Shown piece after piece: positions 1 to 8,686 of a stretch of DNA of 64,000 nt. This DNA comes from Cellulomonadaceae bacterium. GTDB lineage: Bacteria > Actinomycetota > Actinomycetes > Actinomycetales > Cellulomonadaceae. The position numbers were made by a program, and so were the translations under genes. The notes beneath the pieces are model-generated. The model was not told where the DNA came from, did no database searches, and saw only the letters and a program-made list of their open reading frames with translations. How positions within the stretch are numbered: the first letter of the stretch is position 1; every line of letters begins with the position of its first letter. The DNA is taken from assembly GCA_031256435.1 (NCBI GenBank), contig JAIRQO010000048.1, positions 1-64,000 on the forward strand, read 5' to 3'.

Positions 1-3000
1 GCCTCGTCGGTGTCGTCGTCGCGGCGCTTGCCTGCTACGCGGACGGCGATGCCGGAGCCGAGCAGCACCACTACCAGGCCGAGGAACACGCCAACCGTGA
101 CACCCGTGACGGGCAGACCAGCAATCCTCACCGGAGCGCGGCGGGCCGCCTCGGTGACGGCAGACCCGTCAAGGTCCACCTCGCGGTCATTCCCGGCATC
201 GGTGGCACCGAGTTCAACGTCACTCAAGTCACCGTCGCCGTCGATCACACCGTAATCACCCGGGGTGTCATCACCCACGGGAGGCTCCGGGTACACCGGG
301 GCCACCACGGGCGGGGTGCAGGTGATGTCATTGGTCACCGTGAGCAATCCGAGGTTGCCGTTGTTGGTGATGACCACGGGCATGAAGTCCAGCGGCCAGG
401 CACCGGCGTTGTCAGCATCCGGAATCACGTGGATTGCGTCACCGTCGCCAGCGTCGCTGATCGTGACCTGATCAAAGACGCAGTAGTCGGGCAGAGTGAC
501 AGCCTCGGTGAGCCAGAACTGACCATCGGCAAGGACCACACCAGGCAACGGGGTGCCCCACGGCCAGGCGGTGAACGGACCTGCTTCCACGGCAGATACC
601 GAGAGCAGCGCATCCAGACCTTCGGCCCAATCGCTCAGCGCCTCAGCGTCAATCTCAACATCGTTGGCCGGATCGTCGTTCACCACGGTCACCAGTGCCG
701 CAATGGCGGCGGTGTCCGCAGGGTTGGCCAATACCAAACGCAGCACCGCATCGGGTACGCGGATGGTGGCAGCATCCGCAGGGGTGCCGTCCGCATCCAC
801 CGTGGTGATGTTCCAAATCTTCTCAGCCTCGGGAGGCGTCACTACCGTGACGGTCTCGTCATCCGAGAGGTCTTCGTCATCCTGGTCATTCCACCAGTCG
901 TCGCCCTCTCCCGTGCCAGGAGGGGTGAGGCCGGGGTTCGGCTGGTCACCTGCATCAGGAGCAATCACCGCGAGGTTGCGGAAGGTTGCCGTGGAGCCCA
1001 CGCCCAGGTCCGTCACGGCAAGCGTGGCGGTGTACTCGAAGGTCAGACCGTCCTCGCTGAGGAAGTTCTGAGCGTCAAGCGTGATACCCACAACCGTGTC
1101 GCCTTCACAGGCCACGTGGCCAAAGACGCTCGAACCGTTGAGCAACTGGAGCAGACCGGGCCACCCGTCGTTGGCGTACACGGCTTCACCGCAGGTCAGG
1201 CCCAACTCGTTGGTGATGTAGGACAGGAACTCGCCAGAGTCCTTGTTCCCTTCGCCATCAACAAATCCGTCCGTCAGCAGCGCAAACCGGTCAGACACGG
1301 TGGACGTGGAGTTCACGGTGATGACCGATTCCTCCTGCAACTCGTTGTTCACCCAGGTTTGGGAACCGGGGAGCTCGGCAGCGATGTTCACCGCGTCTAC
1401 GGTGGTGGGCAGCAGCGTCTCAAAGGACACCACCATCCACAGGCGCGGTGCCACCTCCGTGGGGAAGTTGTCATCGCCCCACGTTGCCGTCTCCAGCACG
1501 CCATCCACGCGGACCGCAGTGGTCAGCGATGCGGTCACGTTCACGCCGCCCACGGTAACCGTCAGGCCGTCAATGGACAGAGCCTGCCTGGCGTTCGGGT
1601 TAGCAATGGCCACTTGACCGGTCACCCAGGTGCCTGGCGTGTTCTGACCCGTGGCGCTGACTTGCAGGCCGAATCGAGCATCGTGCTGGGAGTCGCCAGG
1701 AGCAACGCCGATGATCTCACCGGTGGCAGGATCCAGGACCGTCTTGTCAATGGTCCAGTTGTAGTCACGGTGCGTGACAGCGGTTCCACGGATGCTCAGC
1801 GCACCTGCGGCGGGCGTCCACACGGTAACCGGCACGTCAACGCGAATATCGTTGTCCTCATCCGGGGCGAGAATCGCCGTGTTGGTGAAGGTCTCCTCGG
1901 AGTTGCGCTCGGTGACCGTGCGACGAGCGGAGTACTCAAAGATCCACGCGCGTGCCTCTTCATCCCACAGCGGGGCACCGGGCGTGCGCTCACGGGCATT
2001 GAGCACCACGTTGTTGCCGAATTCGGCAGCAAACTCGGGGAACCAGTCCGTCAGCGTGGCCTCGTAGTTGGAGAACGAAGGCTCAGTGAATCCGCCACTG
2101 GCAATAGTTTCGACGATGTCTCCGACAACGGGGTGCGTGGCCGTGACCGTGACGTCACCAGTGGGCACACCGGGAAGGTCCACCGTGAAGGCAACCTCAC
2201 GGGACTGGCCAGCAGCAACCAGAGTATCGTCGCCGAGCGTCAGGGTTACCGGTGTGCTGTCCACGGTCACCTCGAGACCACGGAGATCCAGCGGTGCACC
2301 AAAGGTGTTGGGTACCGTGACAGATCCGTTCAGGCGCACGTTGTTCGCCTCAGCGCGCTCACCCGTGACCTCAATGCGGTAGGTAAAGGTGGCATACTCG
2401 CCGGGGTTCACCACTTGAACGTCCTCAGACGTGACGGTCTTGTCCATCGTCCACACAAACGGGACGTTGTAGGTTCCATCAACACTGAGGCTCATGCCTT
2501 GACGCGCCTGGTTGTAGAACGTGCAGACGGTGTTGGCGTCATCCCAGGCTACGGGAATCCCGCGAACTGCGGCGTCCCCCGTGCCATCAATATTCCCCTC
2601 AGCGGACCAGGTTCTCCTGTTGGCACCTTCACCGCGGACACATTGGGCCTGAACGAAGGTGTACCCATCTTGCTGACGCTCCGCCACCGTCACGGTGGTG
2701 GAACCCGCTTGCGGGAAGTTGATGGTGGTGCTAGCGGACGGGTTGTCCGAACCTGCGGTGGTGAGTTCGGGCGTTACTACCTCAGCGTTGGGCGTGGCCG
2801 CCGCCACGTCAAAGGTCCAGCCAGGAACGGGCCGCGAACCGGTGACATCACCAAAGGTGTTGCCAGCGGGGACAATTTCCTTGATGACCTGCACACTGGA
2901 GCGGCACTCCGCCAGAGCGAAGTCACGCAGTGCCGGGCCGATTCCCGCAAAGCTATCCAGGACAAACACGTCCGTGGAGCGCACCTCTTCAGGAGTCAAG

Positions 3001-4646
3001 TTAGTGGTAGTGGTCCGGAGGACAGAGCCGGGGCCATTGGCTACGGCCCTGAGGTTGTGGCGGGTGGTGATACCGGCATCACCCGTTCCCATTCCTACGC
3101 CAAACACCATGACGCGAGCGCCGTTGGCCTTGATCTGGTTCGAGGAGAAAATACCTTCCTCCACGTTGCGGAAACGGTTCTGGCCAGGCCATCCAGCCGA
3201 ACCTGCCGTCACGCCAAAGTCCGTGGGGTTACCGTCCGTGATGAACACAAAGAGGTCATAGGACGATGCCGAGGCAGCGGCAAAGCCGCGGTCCCAGTTG
3301 GTGGCGTTGGAGGGAGACGTGTTAGGAACAGCGTTCCATGCCGCACCCGTGGTACCCGTGGTTGGCTCGTTCATCATGTTGAACCGAGCACTGTTGACGT
3401 TGCCATCAGCAGGGGATGCCCAGCCAAAGGTGTAAATCGTCACCGTTGAAGGGGTACCAGCAAGCGCCTGGATGAACTGACGAGCAGCAGTTTGCTGCGC
3501 GTTCAGGTCGGCTTGACTCATGGAACTGGACATGTCCAGCGAGATGGCAACATTCCAGCCGCAGGTGGAGGGCAGCGTGGGGTTGTTGCGCGTGTTCTGC
3601 CACACACCACCAGAGTGACGGTTACCCACACCGGCTCCGGTAGGCGTCATGGTCATGAAATCGGTGCCGGAAACTTGGTTGACAATCCGGCGGCCTGCAC
3701 CCGTTCCCTGGCCTGCGTTCGTTGTGCCGATGGGCAGCGTGAGGAACTGGTAGGCGGAGGCGTTGGACGGCGTTGCGCCCGTGCCACCGGTGCGCAGGGT
3801 GGTGTTCATGGACCAGCCAGCGGGTGCGGACACCTGGCGAACCCAGAAGCGGGTCCCGGCCGTTGCGCCCTCTGCGGTCACGGTGTTTGCGTTCCCTTGG
3901 GAGAGAACGGGAATGGTGAAGACGGCCTCACCACTGGGGGAAGCGCCCTCACCGGAGGTGGCAAATGCCCAATCGTAGGTGATGGGTGTGCCAACGGTGG
4001 TGCCAGCTCCAGCACCCGTCCCTGAGGCGCGCAGCAACTGGAACACAGCGCCATCGAGCGGCGCAATGACGCCGTTTCCGGTGCGGTTGGGAGCGGACGT
4101 CACGCGGTCGCCACCCACGCGAACGGTGATCGTGGCGTTGCCGAGGCTCAGTTCCTCGATCTCGATGACCTCGTCATCGGCACTCACGGCAGCGGCTTCG
4201 TCAGCCACAGCAGCGTCAGCTGCCGGGGAGGCTTCCACGGCGGAGGCACCCACGGCGCCAGCATCCGTAGCGGCGTCTGCCACCACATCGGCAGTTGCGT
4301 CCTCGGCCACGGGGGCGTCAGTCACCACGTCCTCTTCGGCTGCGGCATCGTCGTCGGATACAGAATTGTCAACAACGGTCTCGTCATCGCCTGCGTCCTC
4401 GGCAACGTCCACGTCATCGGACAGGTCAAGGGTAATGCCCAGATCGTCGAGGGCCTCGATGGCTTCGGCGTCACCAGCGTGGGCAGCGGCAATGAGTGTG
4501 TCAACCGAGGCATCAGCGGCAGCCGGTGCGGACATGGCGGTCACGCCGAGGCCGGCCAACACCAGCGACAACGAGACGAACGCCGCCGCGCGCGCCCGGA
4601 ACACCCGCGAGCGGACGCGGTTCCCGGAGGAGTGCTGTGGATTCAT
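1..4646 (-). CDS. LPVTG-anchored vWA surface protein (3' end cut by window edge)
   Basis: Large sortase-anchored cell-surface protein, read from ATG 4646 with AAAGGA upstream; about 1548 codons are in the window and the stop lies just outside it. Seen: a Sec signal peptide (basic FRARAAAF then a hydrophobic stretch ending SAPAAA); an acidic Ala/Asp/Val-rich spacer; a vWA domain from about residue 363 with a complete-looking MIDAS (LDMSSSMSQ, TNWDRGF, ITDGNPTD); several beta-sandwich repeats with 'DYNWTIDKTV' and 'IANPNA' motifs; a Pro/Asp-rich stalk; LPVTG at 102-116, followed by a hydrophobic helix and KRR tail. The family pattern is an actinobacterial adhesin or pilin-like protein; metal-dependent ligand binding through the vWA is inferred. 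Its two ends are nearly the same as those of the surface protein at 5874-7979. Confidence 0.9.
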   Translation of the reverse strand, partial: MNPQHSSGNRVRSRVFRARAAAFVSLSLVLAGLGVTAMSAPAAADASVDTLIAAAHAGDAEAIEALDDLGITLDLSDDVDVAEDAGDDETVVDNSVSDDDAAAEEDVVTDAPVAEDATADVVADAATDAGAVGASAVEASPAADAAVADEAAAVSADDEVIEIEELSLGNATITVRVGGDRVTSAPNRTGNGVIAPLDGAVFQLLRASGTGAGAGTTVGTPITYDWAFATSGEGASPSGEAVFTIPVLSQGNANTVTAEGATAGTRFWVRQVSAPAGWSMNTTLRTGGTGATPSNASAYQFLTLPIGTTNAGQGTGAGRRIVNQVSGTDFMTMTPTGAGVGNRHSGGVWQNTRNNPTLPSTCGWNVAISLDMSSSMSQADLNAQQTAARQFIQALAGTPSTVTIYTFGWASPADGNVNSARFNMMNEPTTGTTGAAWNAVPNTSPSNATNWDRGFAAASASSYDLFVFITDGNPTDFGVTAGSAGWPGQNRFRNVEEGIFSSNQIKANGARVMVFGVGMGTGDAGITTRHNLRAVANGPGSVLRTTTTNLTPEEVRSTDVFVLDSFAGIGPALRDFALAECRSSVQVIKEIVPAGNTFGDVTGSRPVPGWTFDVAAATPNAEVVTPELTTAGSDNPSASTTINFPQAGSTTVTVAERQQDGYTFVQAQCVRGEGANRRTWSAEGNIDGTGDAAVRGIPVAWDDANTVCTFYNQARQGMSLSVDGTYNVPFVWTMDKTVTSEDVQVVNPGEYATFTYRIEVTGERAEANNVRLNGSVTVPNTFGAPLDLRGLEVTVDSTPVTLTLGDDTLVAAGQSREVAFTVDLPGVPTGDVTVTATHPVVGDIVETIASGGFTEPSFSNYEATLTDWFPEFAAEFGNNVVLNARERTPGAPLWDEEARAWIFEYSARRTVTERNSEETFTNTAILAPDEDNDIRVDVPVTVWTPAAGALSIRGTAVTHRDYNWTIDKTVLDPATGEIIGVAPGDSQHDARFGLQVSATGQNTPGTWVTGQVAIANPNARQALSIDGLTVTVGGVNVTASLTTAVRVDGVLETATWGDDNFPTEVAPRLWMVVSFETLLPTTVDAVNIAAELPGSQTWVNNELQEESVITVNSTSTVSDRFALLTDGFVDGEGNKDSGEFLSYITNELGLTCGEAVYANDGWPGLLQLLNGSSVFGHVACEGDTVVGITLDAQNFLSEDGLTFEYTATLAVTDLGVGSTATFRNLAVIAPDAGDQPNPGLTPPGTGEGDDWWNDQDDEDLSDDETVTVVTPPEAEKIWNITTVDADGTPADAATIRVPDAVLRLVLANPADTAAIAALVTVVNDDPANDVEIDAEALSDWAEGLDALLSVSAVEAGPFTAWPWGTPLPGVVLADGQFWLTEAVTLPDYCVFDQVTISDAGDGDAIHVIPDADNAGAWPLDFMPVVITNNGNLGLLTVTNDITCTPPVVAPVYPEPPVGDDTPGDYGVIDGDGDLSDVELGATDAGNDREVDLDGSAVTEAARRAPVRIAGLPVTGVTVGVFLGLVVVLLGSGIAVRVAGKRRDDDTDE

Positions 4647-4699
4647 GGGTGGGGATCCTTTGCTTGGGTGCCGCAAGCCTTGTGGGCGCGCGGCAAGAG

Positions 4700-4890
4700 T
4701 TTTCCGGCGAGAGTCTGCCAACGATGCCGCAATCAACAAAAGGCGCCCGGAATCGCTGAACGGGGATGTGGCCCGTGTTGATCCATGGGAGCGCGTTCGA
4801 CGACGGATGTGCGTCCTGACCTGCGGCGATAGTGAGATAACAGTTTGGTAAAGCGCACCCCTGGATACGGGCTTTACTGAAATTGCAGGG
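4700..4890 (-). promoter_or_regulatory. 5' leader/promoter region shared with the 5874-7979 surface gene
   Basis: The DNA upstream of the 4646 start aligns in blocks with that upstream of the 7979 start: GAGTCTGCCAACGAT (4711-4725 and 8049-8063), a following GCGCC..GAATC..TGAA stretch, and GACCTGCGRCGAT further out. Conservation outside coding sequence suggests a duplicated promoter and untranslated leader giving the two genes common control. I cannot assign -35/-10 boxes confidently. Confidence 0.5.
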
Positions 4891-5033
4891 GTTCTTGACG
4901 GTTCTCCGTGAGTCACAAAATGGCGCACAGGGCTCGGTAGGTGCGGGAGGGGATGCGCTGCTCGGGAGTGGACGCGGCACGAGCGCCCCTCGTGCTAGAC
5001 TTTCATACATGAAACGCATCGAGGGGGGTGACA

Positions 5034-5300
5034 ATGCACGTTACGGTACTTCCCCGCGTCTTCGAGCGCCATCCCCATATCACCCACGAGGATATTGAGA
5101 ACGCAGTGATGGGAATGGGGTACATCTGTTCACAAGCTCGGATCGGCACGGAACCCACTGCCTATGTGGGTGCTGGGTTCGATCTCCACGGTAGGCAACT
5201 CCAGTGGATTGGTGTTCGAGGACAAGTGCCGGGGACGTGGCTCGTCTTCCATGCCATGGAGTTAACAGAGAAAGTCCGCCGAGAGTTAGGAATGAAATGA
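5034..5300 (+). CDS. Small protein, putative toxin of a two-gene TA pair
   Basis: 88-residue protein, here started at ATG 5034 because GAGGGGGG sits about 7 nt upstream; an in-frame GTG at 5028 is too close to that site. It begins MHVTVLPRVFERHPHI and contains WIGVRGQVPGTWLVFHAMEL. I do not recognise the family with certainty. It overlaps by ATGA (5297-5300) a ribbon-helix-helix protein, the usual arrangement of a type II toxin-antitoxin operon with the toxin first, so a toxin role is inferred from context. A TAGACT -10-like box lies at 4996-5001. Confidence 0.6.
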   Translation: MHVTVLPRVFERHPHITHEDIENAVMGMGYICSQARIGTEPTAYVGAGFDLHGRQLQWIGVRGQVPGTWLVFHAMELTEKVRRELGMK

Positions 5301-5599
5301 TGGCAAATCAAGCAATGAGTATCGACGAAGGATTTGTGGCAGAAGGCGGAATTGTGCTCACCCGGCGTGACCTCAATGGGATGTTTGAGCGAGCCGAGGC
5401 CGGCGAGTTGCCTGGAAGGCCAGGGACTACCCGGTTCGGCCGTCCGCCAACCGTGGCCTCAGCACAAGGCGCAGTAACGCGGAGCGTGCGGTTGGCTGTG
5501 GAAGAGGATGCGCTGCTGCGCGCTCGAGCGGAACGTGAGCACACCACGCCGTCGCAGGTAATGCGCGAGGCGTTGACGGCGTATCTCGTTCCTGCGTAA
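5297..5599 (+). CDS. Ribbon-helix-helix (CopG-like) antitoxin/repressor
   Basis: About 100 residues; the start ATG 5297 overlaps the stop of the preceding gene (ATGA), implying translational coupling. The C-terminal half carries a CopG/Arc-type pattern: a basic beta strand (TRSVRLAVEED) followed by two helices (ALLRARAEREHTTPSQVMREAL), as in RHH antitoxins that bind their own operator. The N-terminal half, with GGIVLTRRDLNGMFERAEAG and a GRPGTTRFGRPP linker, is probably the toxin-binding part (inference). Likely the autorepressing antitoxin for the upstream protein. Confidence 0.75.
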   Translation: MMANQAMSIDEGFVAEGGIVLTRRDLNGMFERAEAGELPGRPGTTRFGRPPTVASAQGAVTRSVRLAVEEDALLRARAEREHTTPSQVMREALTAYLVPA

Positions 5600-5619
5600 C
5601 GCGAGCATTGGCGTTCACC

Positions 5620-5692
5620 GTGGTTTCGACACAGGACTACGGCCCTGCTCAACCTACGGCTCGGGCCTAAGTCCCGGCTCAACCGACGGACA
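5620..5692 (+). repeat. Degenerate copies of the GGTTTCGAC/GGCTCAACC palindromic repeat
   Basis: GTGGTTTCGACACAGG followed by CTGCTCAACC and then by a second CCCGGCTCAACCGACGG half. It matches the repeat family better preserved at 8487-8668. It fills most of the space between the antitoxin gene and the terminator-like hairpin near 5804; I see no gene in 5600-5800. Confidence 0.6.
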
Positions 5693-5803
5693 GATCCTTA
5701 TCCAATAGCGCGCAAGGCGCGGTATTGCTACGCCTGGGACGTCAGATAGTCCCTGACGGACACCATTCCTGCGTTCTTGGCGTGGACTGCATGGGGTACG
5801 ACG

Positions 5804-5832
5804 AAGGGGGCCCCGCTGTGCGGGACCCCCTT
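5804..5832. terminator. Hairpin between the TA pair and the convergent surface gene
   Basis: AAGGGGG (5804-5810) pairs with CCCCCTT (5826-5832) and CCCG (5812-5815) with CGGG (5821-5824). It lies between convergent genes ending at 5599 and 5874, a typical place for a bidirectional terminator. There is no clear U-run on either side, so the call is moderate. Confidence 0.5.
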
Positions 5833-5873
5833 GGTGGTGCTCTGAGTGGTGTTACCCACCGGCACATGCCGTG

Positions 5874-7979
5874 CTAGGCGTCGGCATCCTCACGGCGCTT
5901 GCCGATGATGCGGACGGCAATCCCGGAGCCTAGCAGGGCGGCAATCAGGGCGGCGAACACGCCAACCGTGACACCCGTAACGGGCAGGCTGGCCACCGTT
6001 GCCGGTGTCCTGCGAGCCACTTCGGTGACCGTGGATGCATCCAGGTCTACCTCAGTTTCGGAAGGGGCGGTGGTGTCCGCTGCGGGAGCGTCATCACCGG
6101 TCACGCCAGTACCGAGGTCTACATCGTCGCCGAGGTTGATGCCAGCATCGTCGTCGATCACATCGTAGTCACCGGGGATGTCCTCACCCACGGGAGGCAG
6201 CGGGTACTGCGGGAGAACCACAGGCGGCTGCGGGGTGGGCGTGGGCTCCGGCGGCGTGGGCACCGGGTACTGCGGGAGTACCACGGGCTCCAGCGTGAAG
6301 GTCACGTAGCTCACCACGGGCTTCTGAGTGAAGTTCTCGTAGCCGTTCTCCATGATGGTCTCGCGAATGGCGGTGGCCTGGGACTCCGTCACCGTGCGGG
6401 TGAAGGTGTCCGTTTCACGGGCGTAACGCCAGGCGTGGCACACCTCGCTCTGGACGTACTTGGCCCAGCGGACCAGCGGTTGAGTGTTGCTGCCGCCGAC
6501 GCGAGTGATGTGCATGTAGACAACGTCAAACCCGCCGGGCGCGCCAAACACCCTGTCTACGAGCGTGGTACGGACCGTAATGCTTGATCCATTGGTGGGG
6601 AAATCACTGGCGACTACACGCTGGCCTGCACGTGGGCCTTCGAAGTGACGGAAACCCCATTCTTGGTTGGGTCCGGTTTGGGCGGTGCCAACGATCCAAC
6701 TCTGGTTGTTAAGAGTATTCGTCAGGTTCGACATGTCATAGTTGAAGTAGTGACGGTTCGAGCGGACAAACTCCCAGCCTTCGGCATCGAGTGCAGGGTC
6801 CACCACGCACACGCCGTTCGCCATGGGGAAGGACCTGGGGTTGGGGTTACCCGGGTTCAGGAACCACTCACGAGTGTCCGTGATACGCACACGAGAAACC
6901 GTGTTTCCGTTGTTGCTGAAGGTGTGGTCAATGCTCTCGTCGTCAATCCACTGCTGTGCTTCGGCAGACCAGGCACCCACTTCACGGAAGTGAACCGTCA
7001 CAGTGCCTTCGTCCACGTTGAAGTCAAAATCATGGTAGTTCGGCAGCGTGCTGAATGCGTTGTTGGCCAGCGCCTCGGCGAGGCCGTTGGATAGAGCGGC
7101 TTCGAGGCCCGCGTGGTCTGAGGTCCACACGGTGCCGTTCGGCCGAGAGAACTCGAGCGTCAGGGTGTTGGGGGTGACGGCGTCATTAAGGACCACATCC
7201 ACCAGGTAATCGCGGTCCGCAAAGGGTGCCTCGGAGGCGAGTTCGGAAGCAACCTCGTCGCTCCACACGTAGCCGTTGGAGAAGAACACCGTCAGCGTAC
7301 GAGCGTCCTGGTCAATCACGTAGTGGGAGAAGTAGGGGCTGTCCAGGGCTTCCTGCACGCCGAGGATGTCGAGGAAGTCGGCCAGGGTCAGGCGGTCCTC
7401 GTCGGCGTCGTCGCCAGCATCGTCGGCGTCGTCATCAGCCACGTCGGCCTCGGGGACGGTGTCGGCCTCGGGGTCCTCGGTGGTGTCGGCGTCATCGGTG
7501 AGGTCAGCGCCATCTGCGATGTCCGTGCCGTCAACGATCTCGCCAGCGGTGTCTTCTTCCGCGCCGGCAACGGGCGTCTCGGACTCTGCGGGGAGGTCTG
7601 CCGCAGGTTCGTCGTCGGAGGTGGGCTCCTCAACGGAAGCGGGCACTTCGGCAACAACCTCGGGCGCGGCCGGGGTGTCAACTACCACGGGCTCGTCAAC
7701 CACCACGGGCTCGGCAACAACCGGAGCCTGCTCAACAACGATCTCCTCAGCAGGGAGTTCGAAGGTGACGGCTACGTCCTCGAGGGCCTCCACGGCGGAG
7801 ACGTCCTCGGTGTACGCGGCGACGGCCGTGTCCAGGGACGCGTCATCGGCCACGGCGGGGGCGGACAGGGCGGTGGCGCCGAGTCCGGCGATCACGAGCG
7901 ACGCGGTCACAACCGCTGCTGCGCGCGCCCGGAAGGTCCGCGCCGGGACGCGGGCCTCAGTGGAGATGTGGGGATTCAT
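5874..7979 (-). CDS. LPVTG-anchored surface protein, paralogue of the protein at 1-4646
   Basis: 701 residues from ATG 7979, chosen because the signal peptide starts there (MNPHIS..FRARAAAVV) with AAAAGGATC upstream. Signal peptide to about residue 38, then a very acidic Asp/Glu/Val/Ala-rich region (about 45-190), a central unrecognised region (about 190-560), a PTPPEPTPTPQPP stalk, LPVTG at residues 665-669, a hydrophobic helix and a KRRED tail. It should be anchored to peptidoglycan by a class of sortase that uses LPxTG. N- and C-termini are close copies of those of the protein at 1-4646, while the middle differs and no vWA domain is seen. Ligand unknown. Confidence 0.88.
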   Translation of the reverse strand: MNPHISTEARVPARTFRARAAAVVTASLVIAGLGATALSAPAVADDASLDTAVAAYTEDVSAVEALEDVAVTFELPAEEIVVEQAPVVAEPVVVDEPVVVDTPAAPEVVAEVPASVEEPTSDDEPAADLPAESETPVAGAEEDTAGEIVDGTDIADGADLTDDADTTEDPEADTVPEADVADDDADDAGDDADEDRLTLADFLDILGVQEALDSPYFSHYVIDQDARTLTVFFSNGYVWSDEVASELASEAPFADRDYLVDVVLNDAVTPNTLTLEFSRPNGTVWTSDHAGLEAALSNGLAEALANNAFSTLPNYHDFDFNVDEGTVTVHFREVGAWSAEAQQWIDDESIDHTFSNNGNTVSRVRITDTREWFLNPGNPNPRSFPMANGVCVVDPALDAEGWEFVRSNRHYFNYDMSNLTNTLNNQSWIVGTAQTGPNQEWGFRHFEGPRAGQRVVASDFPTNGSSITVRTTLVDRVFGAPGGFDVVYMHITRVGGSNTQPLVRWAKYVQSEVCHAWRYARETDTFTRTVTESQATAIRETIMENGYENFTQKPVVSYVTFTLEPVVLPQYPVPTPPEPTPTPQPPVVLPQYPLPPVGEDIPGDYDVIDDDAGINLGDDVDLGTGVTGDDAPAADTTAPSETEVDLDASTVTEVARRTPATVASLPVTGVTVGVFAALIAALLGSGIAVRIIGKRREDADA

Positions 7980-8039
7980 TTCTGGTGATCCTTTTTCTTG
8001 CGGGGGTGCCGTGTGCTGCGAGAGCATCCGGCGGGGATT

Positions 8040-8230
8040 GCAGGCGGGAGTCTGCCAACGATATGAAAAAAGGCAAAGAGCGCCAGAAATCACCGAATGG
8101 GATTTTGGCTCGTTGTGATTTATGAGGAATCGCTAAATCGTGCGCATAGGTATCGACCTGCGACGATGTACATTTCAGGCAATAATGAAGTGGATTATTG
8201 GGTCAAGGATTTGCTGAAATGGAAAGGGGG
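8040..8230 (-). promoter_or_regulatory. 5' leader/promoter region shared with the 1-4646 surface gene
   Basis: Counterpart of 4700-4890: GAGTCTGCCAACGAT at 8049-8063, GAGCGCCAGAAATCACCGAA after it and GACCTGCGACGAT near 8155-8167. The stretch is AT-richer than its surroundings, as expected for a promoter. The exact boxes are not assigned. Confidence 0.45.
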
Positions 8231-8269
8231 ATTCTGGGGGGGAATTGCGGGCGGAAATCACGGGCAGGG

Positions 8270-8356
8270 CGTCCTGGGTAGCCCTGTGCAGAGCGTCCTG
8301 GGTAGCCCTGTGGCCAAGATAGCGCCTCTAACGTGGCCAGGGGGCTACCCAGGATG
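8270..8356. repeat. TCCTGGGTAGCCC palindromic repeat cluster
   Basis: Two direct copies of CGTCCTGGGTAGCCCTGTG (8270-8288 and 8295-8313) are followed by an inverted copy GGCTACCCAGGATGG ending at 8356, giving an imperfect long hairpin with TGGCCA inner arms. The same family forms a perfect inverted repeat at 49686-49744. No gene is supported in 8094-8686. Confidence 0.75.
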
Positions 8357-8486
8357 GATTGACGAGGGGCGCGGGGAATCTGCGAGGGGTGCGACGAGAT
8401 TCTGGGACGCGCCAGACGAGATTCTGCGAGGCGCCGCGCGCCCGCAGAATGACGGAAGGTGGCACAGGCAGTCGGATGACCGGAGC

Positions 8487-8668
8487 GGGGTTTCGACCGT
8501 CGCGCCTTTCGGCGCTGGCTCAACCACCCGGCGGGCATTCGAGGTCCCGCACGCGGTTCTGGGTAGCCCATGTTCGTCGGTTGAGGAGCCCGAAGGGCGC
8601 CTCAAAACCATGAACACACCGCAGAGCCGTGGTTTCGACACGGGCCTCCGGCCCGGCTCAACCGACGG
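8487..8668. repeat. Three-copy cluster of the GGTTTCGACC/GGCTCAACC palindromic repeat
   Basis: Copies at 8487-8532 (GGGGTTTCGACCGTCGCG...GGCTCAACCACC), 8577-8611 (reverse orientation: CGGTTGAGGAGCCCGAAGG...) and 8630-8668 (GGTTTCGACACGGGCC...GGCTCAACCGACGG). Each is a small hairpin of about 40 bp with conserved outer arms and a variable, self-complementary centre. A stray TTCTGGGTAGCCC half of the other family lies at about 8556-8568. Confidence 0.75.
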
Positions 8669-8686
8669 CACCACTGCCGGCTAGCC

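Noticed and set aside
429..3449. A 1006-codon open frame on the + strand
   Set aside because: It is the antisense shadow of the minus-strand surface gene; the composition is Gly/Arg/Val-rich with no motifs, whereas the minus strand has signal peptide, vWA and LPVTG.
7323..7988. Gly/Val-rich 221-codon + strand frame
   Set aside because: Antisense to the acidic Asp/Glu/Val region and signal peptide of the surface protein; composition is the mirror of that region.
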